From a bacterium (GTDB taxonomy: Bacteria > Elusimicrobiota > Elusimicrobia > UBA1565 > UBA9628): a DNA stretch of 18,325 nt. Below, piece after piece: positions 6,598-13,908 of the stretch; position 1 is the stretch's first letter; each line of letters starts with the position of its first letter. A program made the position numbers and the translations under genes. The stretch is taken from assembly GCA_021796015.1 (NCBI GenBank), contig JAJYOT010000038.1:1-18325 (forward strand). The letters run 5' to 3'. A model generated the notes under the pieces. The model had not been told where the DNA came from, made no database searches, and saw nothing but the letters and a program-made list of their open reading frames with translations.

Positions 6598-7691
6598 TAA
6601 TTGAGACCGACGCGCCTCAACAAACCGTCACTGTCCCCATTTATGTCCTCTATCTCATTGTGACCACGGATTGCATGCTCGATTGTGACTATTGCTTTGT
6701 AAATAAATCTAAAAGGTATATGGATCAATCAACTGCGGAGAAAGGAATAGATTTTTTTCTCCGAACTCCGGGATTAAACAAACTCTTAAAAATTTACGGC
6801 GGTGAACCGCTCCTTAACTTTCGATTAATATCGAAAATCGTTCCTTTTGCGCGCAAGTTGGCCAGCGAATTGAAGAAGGAGCTAACAATTACGATTTGTA
6901 CGAACATGATTCTTGTTAATGAGGAAATAATTGATTTTTTTCAACGTCACAAAATCGACCTTGCGTTAAGTTCCGATGGAGCGTCGGAACAGCAAAGTAG
7001 GCATAGGCGGTTTAAAGGTGGACGCCCCTCGGCGGATATTATTGAGGCCAGGTTAAGCGTTCTCAACAGCAAGATCAGCGAAGAAAAGATAGCCGTAAAT
7101 TTGACTGTTCCAAGGGAATGTGCGAAAGATCTTTTCGACAATTTCCTCTACTTTAACCGTCGTGGTATCAAAACGCTTAATATTGAACCCGTCATGTCTG
7201 GAGATTGGTCTAGCGAACAAAGGCGAATTTTTTGCGAACAGTACAAAAGAGTCTTGGATGAGATTTTAGTTGGAATTTCCCAGAATAGATTCTTTTTTAT
7301 CACGCAGTTAAATCGTGAATTTAAGTATGGAGAAGTTTCCGAGATATCTCGGGGCGGGTGTCTGCTTAAGAGGGGCCTTCAACTCTCTCCTGAAGGAGAA
7401 TTTTTCATCGGCCCTTGGACGGCGTATTTAAACAATCCGGATAAAGTCATTGGGAACTTATGGAGGGAAGCCTACTCCCCACACTTTTTCTGCAATCAGT
7501 CTGGTCCAGAAGCCTGCGCCAATTGCCGTGAGCGCTATCAAAAAGGTCTTCCCCCAAACAACAATCCGGGCGTTCTGAGAGACAGAATCACGATCTTATA
7601 TGCCGACCGGATCGCAAAAAAAGCCTCTGAGCACGAAAGATGCCTTTACGAACAATATCTGCAAAGCGCCGTGAAGCATATCTGTTTCTGA
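6594..7691 (+). CDS. Radical SAM protein, paralogue of the one at 4673
   Basis: A 365-residue radical SAM protein. CMLDCDYCF (C27, C31, C34) binds the SAM cluster and YGGEP is at 68-72. It shares layout with the 4673 product, including LNIEPV in the second half. The C-terminus has GGCLLKRGLQLSPEGEF and later a CNQ...CANC group. As in the paralogue, the Cys expected after the SPEGEF strand is absent (IGPW), so the auxiliary cluster site is probably reduced to one. The start overlaps the previous stop (ATGA), and one base separates its stop from the next start. The role is inferred from context: modification of the Hxs precursor or of another peptide of the locus. Confidence 0.9.
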   Translation: MIIETDAPQQTVTVPIYVLYLIVTTDCMLDCDYCFVNKSKRYMDQSTAEKGIDFFLRTPGLNKLLKIYGGEPLLNFRLISKIVPFARKLASELKKELTITICTNMILVNEEIIDFFQRHKIDLALSSDGASEQQSRHRRFKGGRPSADIIEARLSVLNSKISEEKIAVNLTVPRECAKDLFDNFLYFNRRGIKTLNIEPVMSGDWSSEQRRIFCEQYKRVLDEILVGISQNRFFFITQLNREFKYGEVSEISRGGCLLKRGLQLSPEGEFFIGPWTAYLNNPDKVIGNLWREAYSPHFFCNQSGPEACANCRERYQKGLPPNNNPGVLRDRITILYADRIAKKASEHERCLYEQYLQSAVKHICF

Positions 7692-7692
7692 A

Positions 7693-8649
7693 ATGGCGAA
7701 CATAAAATCAAATCCCTCATCGCCAACGTTGACGGATTCCAAATTTTTTCGTGCCGTCATTTTTACCGGATATTCCTGCAATAATCGTTGTGGATTCTGT
7801 ATCGACTATCATAAAAGAGAAATCGCGGATTTCTCTACGCAACATCTTGTTAAACTCATCACTCAGGCCCGTAATAGAGGATTTGACTATTTGGAAATTA
7901 TTGGCGGAGAAGCCACGATTAGAACCGATTTTTTAGCTTTGATCCGGATGGCGAAGAAAATTGGGTTTAAGAAAGTCATATCTGCTACGAATGGTCGGCG
8001 TTTCGCTCATCGACCGTTCGCGAAAGCCGCGATAGAAGCGGGGATCGATGGGATTATGTTTTCGGTCCATGGTCCGAACGAAGATATCCATGACGGATTA
8101 ACGGCGGCTCCAGGAAGTTTTCGCCAAATTCTTGCTGGCATCAAAAATCTCCAAAATTTAGGATTTAGCTCGATTCGCGTCAATACGACTGTCGTGCAAC
8201 AGAATTATCAATCATTGCCAGAAATGGCGAAGCTCTATTTAGAATTAAAAATCGCGGGAGCAGAAGTAATTTTTGTTGATCCAAGTTATGGCGGAGCTCA
8301 AACAAATTTCCGCGACTTTGTTCCGAAGATATCTCAAGCTGCTCCATGGATGCGTCGCTGTTTGGACATCGGCCGCTCGGCGGGGACGCGTCAATGGGCG
8401 GTTCGCTATGTTCCGTTGTGCCATTTCCGCGGCTATGAGGATCAGATCAGCGAAACAGTGGAGCGTCTGCTGTTTCATACAGTGCACATTGCTCCTGACT
8501 TCCGAAATGAAGATGTTTCCTCTTCTAGAATTTCAGCCGCACGGATCAAGCCGAATATATGCCGCGCCTGCGCGCTATTTAATGAATGCGAGGGAATTTG
8601 GAAAGAATACTTTCGCATATATGGAGCGGAAGAACTTACTCCGATATGA
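7693..8649 (+). CDS. HxsC-type radical SAM protein
   Basis: A 318-residue radical SAM protein with CNNRCGFC (C29, C33, C36). The SAM-binding GGEP motif reads GGEAT (71-75), an unusual Ala for Pro. The middle part has the segments ATNGRRFA and FSVHGPNEDIHD, then APGSF, the same order as in HxsC. The C-terminus has a VPLC motif and CRACALFNEC followed by EGIWKEY and YGAEEL, so four Cys may hold one auxiliary [4Fe-4S] cluster. It is the first of three consecutive genes with this plan (7693, 8681, 9577). I call it HxsC-type rather than HxsC because the middle gene resembles HxsC more closely. Confidence 0.88.
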   Translation: MANIKSNPSSPTLTDSKFFRAVIFTGYSCNNRCGFCIDYHKREIADFSTQHLVKLITQARNRGFDYLEIIGGEATIRTDFLALIRMAKKIGFKKVISATNGRRFAHRPFAKAAIEAGIDGIMFSVHGPNEDIHDGLTAAPGSFRQILAGIKNLQNLGFSSIRVNTTVVQQNYQSLPEMAKLYLELKIAGAEVIFVDPSYGGAQTNFRDFVPKISQAAPWMRRCLDIGRSAGTRQWAVRYVPLCHFRGYEDQISETVERLLFHTVHIAPDFRNEDVSSSRISAARIKPNICRACALFNECEGIWKEYFRIYGAEELTPI

Positions 8650-8668
8650 GATGCTATAACAGAAAAAT

Positions 8669-8673
8669 GGAGG
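8669..8673 (+). promoter_or_regulatory. Ribosome binding site that decides a GTG start
   Basis: GGAGG lies seven bases before GTG 8681. The ATG at 8651 in the same frame meets TAA two codons later, so GTG is the first usable start. The 31-base gap here is among the few in the middle part not closed by an overlap. Confidence 0.6.
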
Positions 8674-8680
8674 TTCGTTT

Positions 8681-9580
8681 GTGCCGGACATAGCTTTGTG
8701 GCATCGTTGTAACAACCACTGTCTGATGTGCACTAATTCGGATGCGTTCATAGAATCTTCCGATGAGATGTACGACGCTTCGGCGCAAATCTCTCGGCTC
8801 CTTCGCTTTTCCAAAGCCGGAGATGAGAGTGTTTATCCGCGCAATGGCGAGTTACGGGATTATATTCTCTTTACAGGAGGAGAGCCGACTCTTCACCCCG
8901 ATTTTCTGAACATTATTTCTCAATTCAGGGAATCTTTCCCAGCGTTGCCGCTGACTCTTTTGAGCAACGGGCGAACTTTCGCTTATTCTCGATTCGCCGG
9001 AAGCACCCTGATAAAGTTAGGCAGGCCCGCCACTATCGCCATTCCTATACATGGCTATGATGCGAAAACGCATGATTCTATTACGCGAACTCCCGGAAGC
9101 TTCACCCAAACCTTATTAGGATTATCCCACTTGCTCAAATTCATGAAAGATGGACAAGAATTAGAAATCCGCTTCATCCTTCACAAGAGGACAATTCCTT
9201 GGCTTGGGAAAACCCTTGATTTTTTACTTCGCTGTTTTCCTGCTCCCGCGCGCTACCGGCTAGTTTTGATTTATTTCGAAATGGAGGGACAATCAGAGAA
9301 GAATTTCCAAAGTGTTGCGGTTCCCCTGCAAGAGTGTGTTTCCCTGGCCATTGAACCCAATCTTGTCGCATTTAGGAGGTTTCACGATTTCCGGATTTAT
9401 CACTTTCCTCTTTGCACTTTACCGGAGGATTTGCGAGATAAGGCTTGGAATAGCCTTCCCTCCAAAGAACTTTGCTTTCCGCTTGTCTGCCATTCTTGCG
9501 CTTTAAACGAAAAATGCATGGGCATTCAAACCTGGTATCCAAAGCGATTCGGAACAGGGGAATTCGAGGCCATTAAATGA
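8681..9580 (+). CDS. hxsC: HxsC-like radical SAM maturase
   Basis: A 299-residue radical SAM protein starting with GTG. CNNHCLMC (C10, C14, C17) is only ten residues from the N-terminus; FTGGEPTL is at 65-71. The following blocks fit HxsC as I recall it: LLSNGRTFA, IAIPIHGYDAKTHD, TPGSF, then LEIRFILHKRTIP, and a YFEMEG segment where HxsC has an LEMMG-type strand. The C-terminus has IYHFPLCTL and CHSCALNEKCMG, the four-Cys auxiliary site. In the Hxs system HxsC works beside HxsB on the HxsA precursor, in a way not defined by the sequence. It is somewhat shorter than usual members. Its stop overlaps the next start. Confidence 0.85.
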   Translation: MPDIALWHRCNNHCLMCTNSDAFIESSDEMYDASAQISRLLRFSKAGDESVYPRNGELRDYILFTGGEPTLHPDFLNIISQFRESFPALPLTLLSNGRTFAYSRFAGSTLIKLGRPATIAIPIHGYDAKTHDSITRTPGSFTQTLLGLSHLLKFMKDGQELEIRFILHKRTIPWLGKTLDFLLRCFPAPARYRLVLIYFEMEGQSEKNFQSVAVPLQECVSLAIEPNLVAFRRFHDFRIYHFPLCTLPEDLRDKAWNSLPSKELCFPLVCHSCALNEKCMGIQTWYPKRFGTGEFEAIK

Positions 9581-10506
9581 GGGTAGGTAATGTCAAGGTT
9601 GTTATGCGCCAAGATGAGCCCAATATTTTCATGGGCAACAGGTGTAATCAAGATTGCCTCTTCTGCTCCGAAGCTCCCGAAGACAGGACTATGTCGTTCG
9701 AACAAATTCGCGCGATGATTGACTCAAAACCGGATACGATTTCATTTGAAGGGGGAGAACCGACACTGGCTAAACACCTCCCAGATTGCGTTCGCATGGC
9801 GAAAAGGAAAGGCATTCGCGATATCATCCTATGCACCAATGGGGTGCGGTTGGGTAATCCGGATTACGTTCGAGAACTTTGCGAAGCCGGAATCACATTG
9901 TTCAACGTCAATTTTCCATCTCACGAAGAGCGGGTATTTGACCTCCTTACCCGCACGAGGGGGCAAATTCATCACAGAGTCAAAGCGATTCAAACACTTA
10001 TTTCTATAGCTGGGGGACGGAGGGTAAGGCTCAATTGCATTGTTAATCAATTGAATTATTTACTCTTGGAAAACTACGTAAACTTCGTTTGGAAAAATTT
10101 TCCCGATATTTTTTATATCGAATTTAATTTAATCAAGATTTTGGGATATGTAAGAAAACGGACCTATTTAGTTCCACGCCTTAAAATTTGCGCTCCCTAT
10201 CTCAATAAGGCGATGAATCGGATGGAGAGCTTGGGTATGGCGTTCATTTCTGATGGGTTTCCTCTATGCGCGCTTGAGGGCCACGAACGGATGGCTATAG
10301 ACGTTTATAAAAAAATTTTTGGGGATCCACTCTATATGGGAGAAAAGATGAATCCCCCCGTTTGTAGGAAATGTTCCTTATTAGAAATATGCGCTGGCCC
10401 CAGAAAAGACTACATAGAACTCTATGGCGACTCTGAATTGAGCCCATCCAATAAAAGTCCAGGTCCTATTCGGGACGCAGTTTCTACCATTGGACCCAAG
10501 CGATGA
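9577..10506 (+). CDS. HxsC-type radical SAM protein
   Basis: A 309-residue protein, third of the HxsC-type group. CNQDCLFC (C23, C27, C30), FEGGEPTL (58-64) and LCTNGVRL mark the radical SAM core. The C-terminal site is FPLCAL plus CRKCSLLEICAG and IELYGDSEL, closely matching the 7693 product. The start ATG 9577 overlaps the previous stop; ATG 9604 is an alternative that would put the Cys motif 14 residues from the N-terminus. After the Cys group a short SPSNKSPGPI tail is present. The stop overlaps the start of the membrane peptidase-like gene. Confidence 0.88.
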   Translation: MRVGNVKVVMRQDEPNIFMGNRCNQDCLFCSEAPEDRTMSFEQIRAMIDSKPDTISFEGGEPTLAKHLPDCVRMAKRKGIRDIILCTNGVRLGNPDYVRELCEAGITLFNVNFPSHEERVFDLLTRTRGQIHHRVKAIQTLISIAGGRRVRLNCIVNQLNYLLLENYVNFVWKNFPDIFYIEFNLIKILGYVRKRTYLVPRLKICAPYLNKAMNRMESLGMAFISDGFPLCALEGHERMAIDVYKKIFGDPLYMGEKMNPPVCRKCSLLEICAGPRKDYIELYGDSELSPSNKSPGPIRDAVSTIGPKR

Positions 10507-11630
10507 TTTCCCTTGGTTGTTTTTTCTCGGTCGCTTTTGTGCTTTGGGGTGCGGCGGTTGTATGGCATGATTTTCTATTCAGCAAAATAAGAAATTCCTG
10601 GTTGCGTATTGGTATATATATTTGCGCGGTTGGATATTTATATTTTATAAGGGTAGGCGTTATTTTCTATAAGAACGCCGCATGGCAGATTGCGATTGGG
10701 ACAGTTTTCGGTGTGGGATTATGGCTTTGGAAGATTTGGCCTGCCGGAGACGCTAAGTTTCTGATTATCTGCTCGCTCTTTGTCCCATTGACCAGCTTTG
10801 CGACAGGGGGCCTCCCCAATGGTTTTATTTTCCACGCCCTTGTAAACAGTTTCATCCTCGCAGGAATCTACGTGCTTCTGTCAATGTTTGTTTCCGCAGC
10901 ATCTTCGGCTATTAAAATGAAGCATTCTATTTTCGATTTGAGGAATTCCTTGGCTTGGCATTGGCTCGCGGCTTGGATGAATCAACCTAAAAAATTTTTT
11001 TCCGCCTTAAATCAGCGCCTCCCATATGTCTTCAATATCTTCAGCTTCTTTTTTCTTCAAGCCGCACTCCAACGATTTTTCTCGCTCCGATTGGCCCAGG
11101 CTACGCCGTTTATCCCTATATTTGTTTTCTTGCTTTGGGATAAAATCGGCTGGCTGTTTGCCAGTCGTCATGTTTTTTATATTTCAATCACCGCAATTTT
11201 ATCCGTTGTCATCTCCAGCGAGTTTATTCCTCATGTCCAGAGCGTTTTTCGGCAGGCCGCTCACGGGTTCGGAGTTTTTAGTGTGTTATTCGTGGTCGCG
11301 CAGCTTGTCCTTATGGCGTGTGCGGACTATCGATCCAGGTATAAGGTCCAACCAATTGAACTAGATGTTGGGATGATTCTCTCGCCCCAAAGTATTCAAA
11401 CATTGAGGCGAGATCGTGAATATTTCGACAGACATTTCTCACCAATCTTTCGGGACGGGCTTTCCAATGAACAAGTTCGGGCACTCCAAAAATGGTTGAG
11501 TTTTTCAGAAAATCAGGGTCAAACCATAGAAGTTTTGCGATCAAAGCCGTTTAGTTTATGGATTTTTATGGGGATACTGATATCGTTGTGCCTTAGAATC
11601 GATATTTTCCACTGGGTTTTATTTCCATGA
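10503..11630 (+). CDS. Polytopic membrane protein, prepilin peptidase (A24)-like
   Basis: A 375-residue protein with about eight or nine hydrophobic segments. Two places match the aspartates of A24 peptidases (PilD/TadV, also preflagellin peptidases): HDFLFSKIRNSW near D23, in the position of the D-R-IPN motif after the first helix, and WPAGDAKF near D83, in the position of GxGDxK. If the match holds it cuts peptides at the inner face of the cytoplasmic membrane. It is longer than the usual 230-290 residues and has an extra C-terminal region with a soluble loop and a last membrane helix. It is coupled by ATGA overlaps to radical SAM genes on both sides, which suggests that it processes or exports a product of this locus. 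No pilin genes are seen; an unrelated membrane protein remains possible. Confidence 0.85.
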   Translation: MISLGCFFSVAFVLWGAAVVWHDFLFSKIRNSWLRIGIYICAVGYLYFIRVGVIFYKNAAWQIAIGTVFGVGLWLWKIWPAGDAKFLIICSLFVPLTSFATGGLPNGFIFHALVNSFILAGIYVLLSMFVSAASSAIKMKHSIFDLRNSLAWHWLAAWMNQPKKFFSALNQRLPYVFNIFSFFFLQAALQRFFSLRLAQATPFIPIFVFLLWDKIGWLFASRHVFYISITAILSVVISSEFIPHVQSVFRQAAHGFGVFSVLFVVAQLVLMACADYRSRYKVQPIELDVGMILSPQSIQTLRRDREYFDRHFSPIFRDGLSNEQVRALQKWLSFSENQGQTIEVLRSKPFSLWIFMGILISLCLRIDIFHWVLFP

Positions 11631-12652
11631 TTCCGCCCGTGGACGCAAACCCCAAGAGCCTCGCGATATACCTTTCCAATAAATGTAATCTTTCCTGCGG
11701 CTATTGTTATGTGGCCGCTGGGCGGTCAGCTGAGGCTTTCTTGACCTTGTCCCAGATTGTATCCGTAATAGACCATTTTATGTCCTCTCCAGCGGATTTT
11801 CAAAAAAAAGTGTTGTTCTTGGGAGGCGAACCTATGACCAACTATGCGTTGCTGCGGCAAGCAATTTCTTATACCCGGCGTTCTTATGGCCAAAAGCTAT
11901 CGGTGCACGTCTTTACAAATGGCCTAGGCTTAAATTCGGAATCCCTCAATTTTTTTGCGGAAAACCGAGTTGAACTTTTGATCAGTCCTCACGGGCGGGA
12001 TGTTCGCCTTCCGCGCGATATTAAAGGCATTCAGACTGGTGCCGTAATAATTGTAAGACCCAAAAGTGTTTCTTCCCTCCCAAGACAGGCGCACAACCTT
12101 TTTATCAGCGGCTGGAGAAAAATCATTATTTCTATCGATACGGTCAGCCTTTGGCAAGAATCAGAGGCATTTCAGTTGGAGCGTGCCCTCAAGGGGCTTC
12201 TTCACTATTACAAATCTCTAATCCATCTGAGAATTCATCCCTTTGAGATTTCCAATCTCAGTGATATTTCCGCTCACTCTATTTGCTCCCAAATGATTCT
12301 CGGTTCAGATGGATTCTTCTATCCCTGCGATAAATTATTAGGCACAGAAGCCCCTTATTTGAAGCGCTGGAGAATTGGATCGGCAGATCGCGGACCAGAT
12401 CGGAGAACACTCGAACGACATCAAAACTTGGCCGCTCGTGCCATCATAAAAGCCCTTCCTGATTTTGCCTATGGGTTGGGGGGCGGGTGCCCCTTAGGCG
12501 TATATTGGCTTTGGCAAGCGCAAAGCCGTGAGTATAACGATTTTCTGGAGCGCGCGAAGAACTTTCGATTAGTGTCAGCTATTTTTAGTGATTTTTTGTC
12601 TCATTTGCGGATTCAAATGTTCGGAAACAGAAAACTAGAGAGAGATTCATGA
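11627..12652 (+). CDS. Radical SAM protein with SPASM-like C-terminus
   Basis: A 341-residue radical SAM protein unlike the others in sequence. CNLSCGYCY (C20, C24, C27) and LGGEPM (65-70) are clear. In the middle, ISPHGRD and VIIVRPKS replace the usual strand patterns. The C-terminal part has ICSQMILGSDGFFYPCDK, the form of a SPASM strand pair with its Cys residues, and a late GGGCPLGVYW. The cluster site appears reduced, since only three Cys are seen there. ATGA overlaps join it to the membrane peptidase-like gene and the next gene, so it is probably co-expressed with both. Substrate unknown. Confidence 0.88.
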   Translation: MIPPVDANPKSLAIYLSNKCNLSCGYCYVAAGRSAEAFLTLSQIVSVIDHFMSSPADFQKKVLFLGGEPMTNYALLRQAISYTRRSYGQKLSVHVFTNGLGLNSESLNFFAENRVELLISPHGRDVRLPRDIKGIQTGAVIIVRPKSVSSLPRQAHNLFISGWRKIIISIDTVSLWQESEAFQLERALKGLLHYYKSLIHLRIHPFEISNLSDISAHSICSQMILGSDGFFYPCDKLLGTEAPYLKRWRIGSADRGPDRRTLERHQNLAARAIIKALPDFAYGLGGGCPLGVYWLWQAQSREYNDFLERAKNFRLVSAIFSDFLSHLRIQMFGNRKLERDS

Positions 12653-13908
12653 ATAAGCATAGACGACGCATGTTTATCGAAGTAATGGGTGGAGTAATTA
12701 TCCTTGTTGGCATTGTCCTTATCTATGATGTTCGGCATTGGCGGATTGAAAATGGTTCGAGTCAGGCGCTGAATGGTGCCTTAAGGTTCGAACGGAGAGA
12801 TAAATTTGATTTGAGTGAGGATAAATACCTGCGGGAGATGGCGGAGAGATCTTTAGAACACGCTATCTTTTTGAGGGAGCATTCGCTGGGGTATCGGTTG
12901 TCCTATAGAGAAGTATTAGGGGCTGAGTTTTCCTTAGAAGCGAGTTACGAACCGATTTATGACAAAGAAAAAGACGGACAAAGAAAGTTGCTCAATGTCC
13001 TGATGCCCAATCATGTTGTCCTGCCAATCACCGAAACCATATACCAGCGATATTTCCAAAGGAATCCCGGCGCTTGGGGCATGGATTATCTCCGAGAGTT
13101 GGGGATCAAACCCTCTTTGCTTAAAACACTTAGCTCAGATTCAGCGGCTCGCTTGTCCCATGACCTTATAGTTTATGCCACTGTTCTGAGATTTCTTGTC
13201 TTGCATCACCATCAAACACTAAGAGCGGCTTCACGTCAGATTGAGTCTCGCTATTCATTCAATTCCGTATCCAGTGAGAGATTAATATCGTGGATATGGA
13301 ACCATAGCATTAATTACATTGCATCAGAATCCTCTTTTGGGATGCCCGATAAAGCGCTATGGATACATTGGTCTGGAGGGACGAGCACAAATAAGGATTT
13401 AAATGCGTTTCTAGGCGGATTTTTTCGACATTATGCGAACCGTATATGGCGTCAGGCCCAGGATATGGTTCCGAAAAGCGATTATTGGATTACGAAAAAG
13501 ACCATGGAGATAGCTATCTCCACCCTTTATCCCATCCATGTGGATAAAGGGTTGATTGAATTTCCACTCAAAGACTCTGCGCCCATTTCTTGTCCGCTAC
13601 CAGCAATTTATTTGGCCTGCCAATCTGGCAAAGTTTGGAAAGTGTTGGAGAGACTATTACAGAATAATCCAGATTACGCCGCTCTGTCTCCGCAGGCGGC
13701 TCAATATTTAGTCGGAGTTCTATCTGCAATGGCCATTATTTCTGTCCAAAAAGCGGGGGAGTTTGCTCGGGCCAAGGGCCTGTCCCGGATTGATCAAGAT
13801 TCTTTTCGCCAGGCCAGCACGTTATGGGCTGGGGCATTCAAAACGAGAGATGTTGGTGGTGACGTTCCTCTACCAGTTCGTTGCGGAACAATTAGGACAA
13901 ATAAATGA
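12649..13908 (+). CDS. Unknown exported protein with one N-terminal membrane helix
   Basis: A 419-residue protein I do not recognise. A basic start (KHRRR) is followed by a hydrophobic helix at about 9-26, FIEVMGGVIILVGIVLI, then a soluble, largely helical domain with few Cys, expected in the periplasm. The helix has a Glu shortly after its start and recalls the type IV pilin N-terminus (FTLIEV), but the Gly needed at the cleavage site is absent. It lies two genes after the A24-like peptidase, so a substrate or partner relation is possible but weakly supported. The end of the domain has two longer helical stretches. The gene is coupled by ATGA overlaps to a radical SAM gene before and a cytochrome gene after, linking the two halves of the operon. 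Confidence 0.88.
   Translation: MNKHRRRMFIEVMGGVIILVGIVLIYDVRHWRIENGSSQALNGALRFERRDKFDLSEDKYLREMAERSLEHAIFLREHSLGYRLSYREVLGAEFSLEASYEPIYDKEKDGQRKLLNVLMPNHVVLPITETIYQRYFQRNPGAWGMDYLRELGIKPSLLKTLSSDSAARLSHDLIVYATVLRFLVLHHHQTLRAASRQIESRYSFNSVSSERLISWIWNHSINYIASESSFGMPDKALWIHWSGGTSTNKDLNAFLGGFFRHYANRIWRQAQDMVPKSDYWITKKTMEIAISTLYPIHVDKGLIEFPLKDSAPISCPLPAIYLACQSGKVWKVLERLLQNNPDYAALSPQAAQYLVGVLSAMAIISVQKAGEFARAKGLSRIDQDSFRQASTLWAGAFKTRDVGGDVPLPVRCGTIRTNK

Noticed and set aside
8650..8680. Possible promoter or terminator in the 31-base gap
   Set aside because: No hairpin, T-run or -35/-10 pair is seen; it only holds a ribosome binding site.
13501..13550. Inverted-repeat-like ATGGAGATAGCTATCTCCACC and TTATCCC...GATAAAGGG near 13510-13553
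   Set aside because: They lie inside the 419-residue coding region; a hairpin is possible but there is no T-run or other sign of a terminator.
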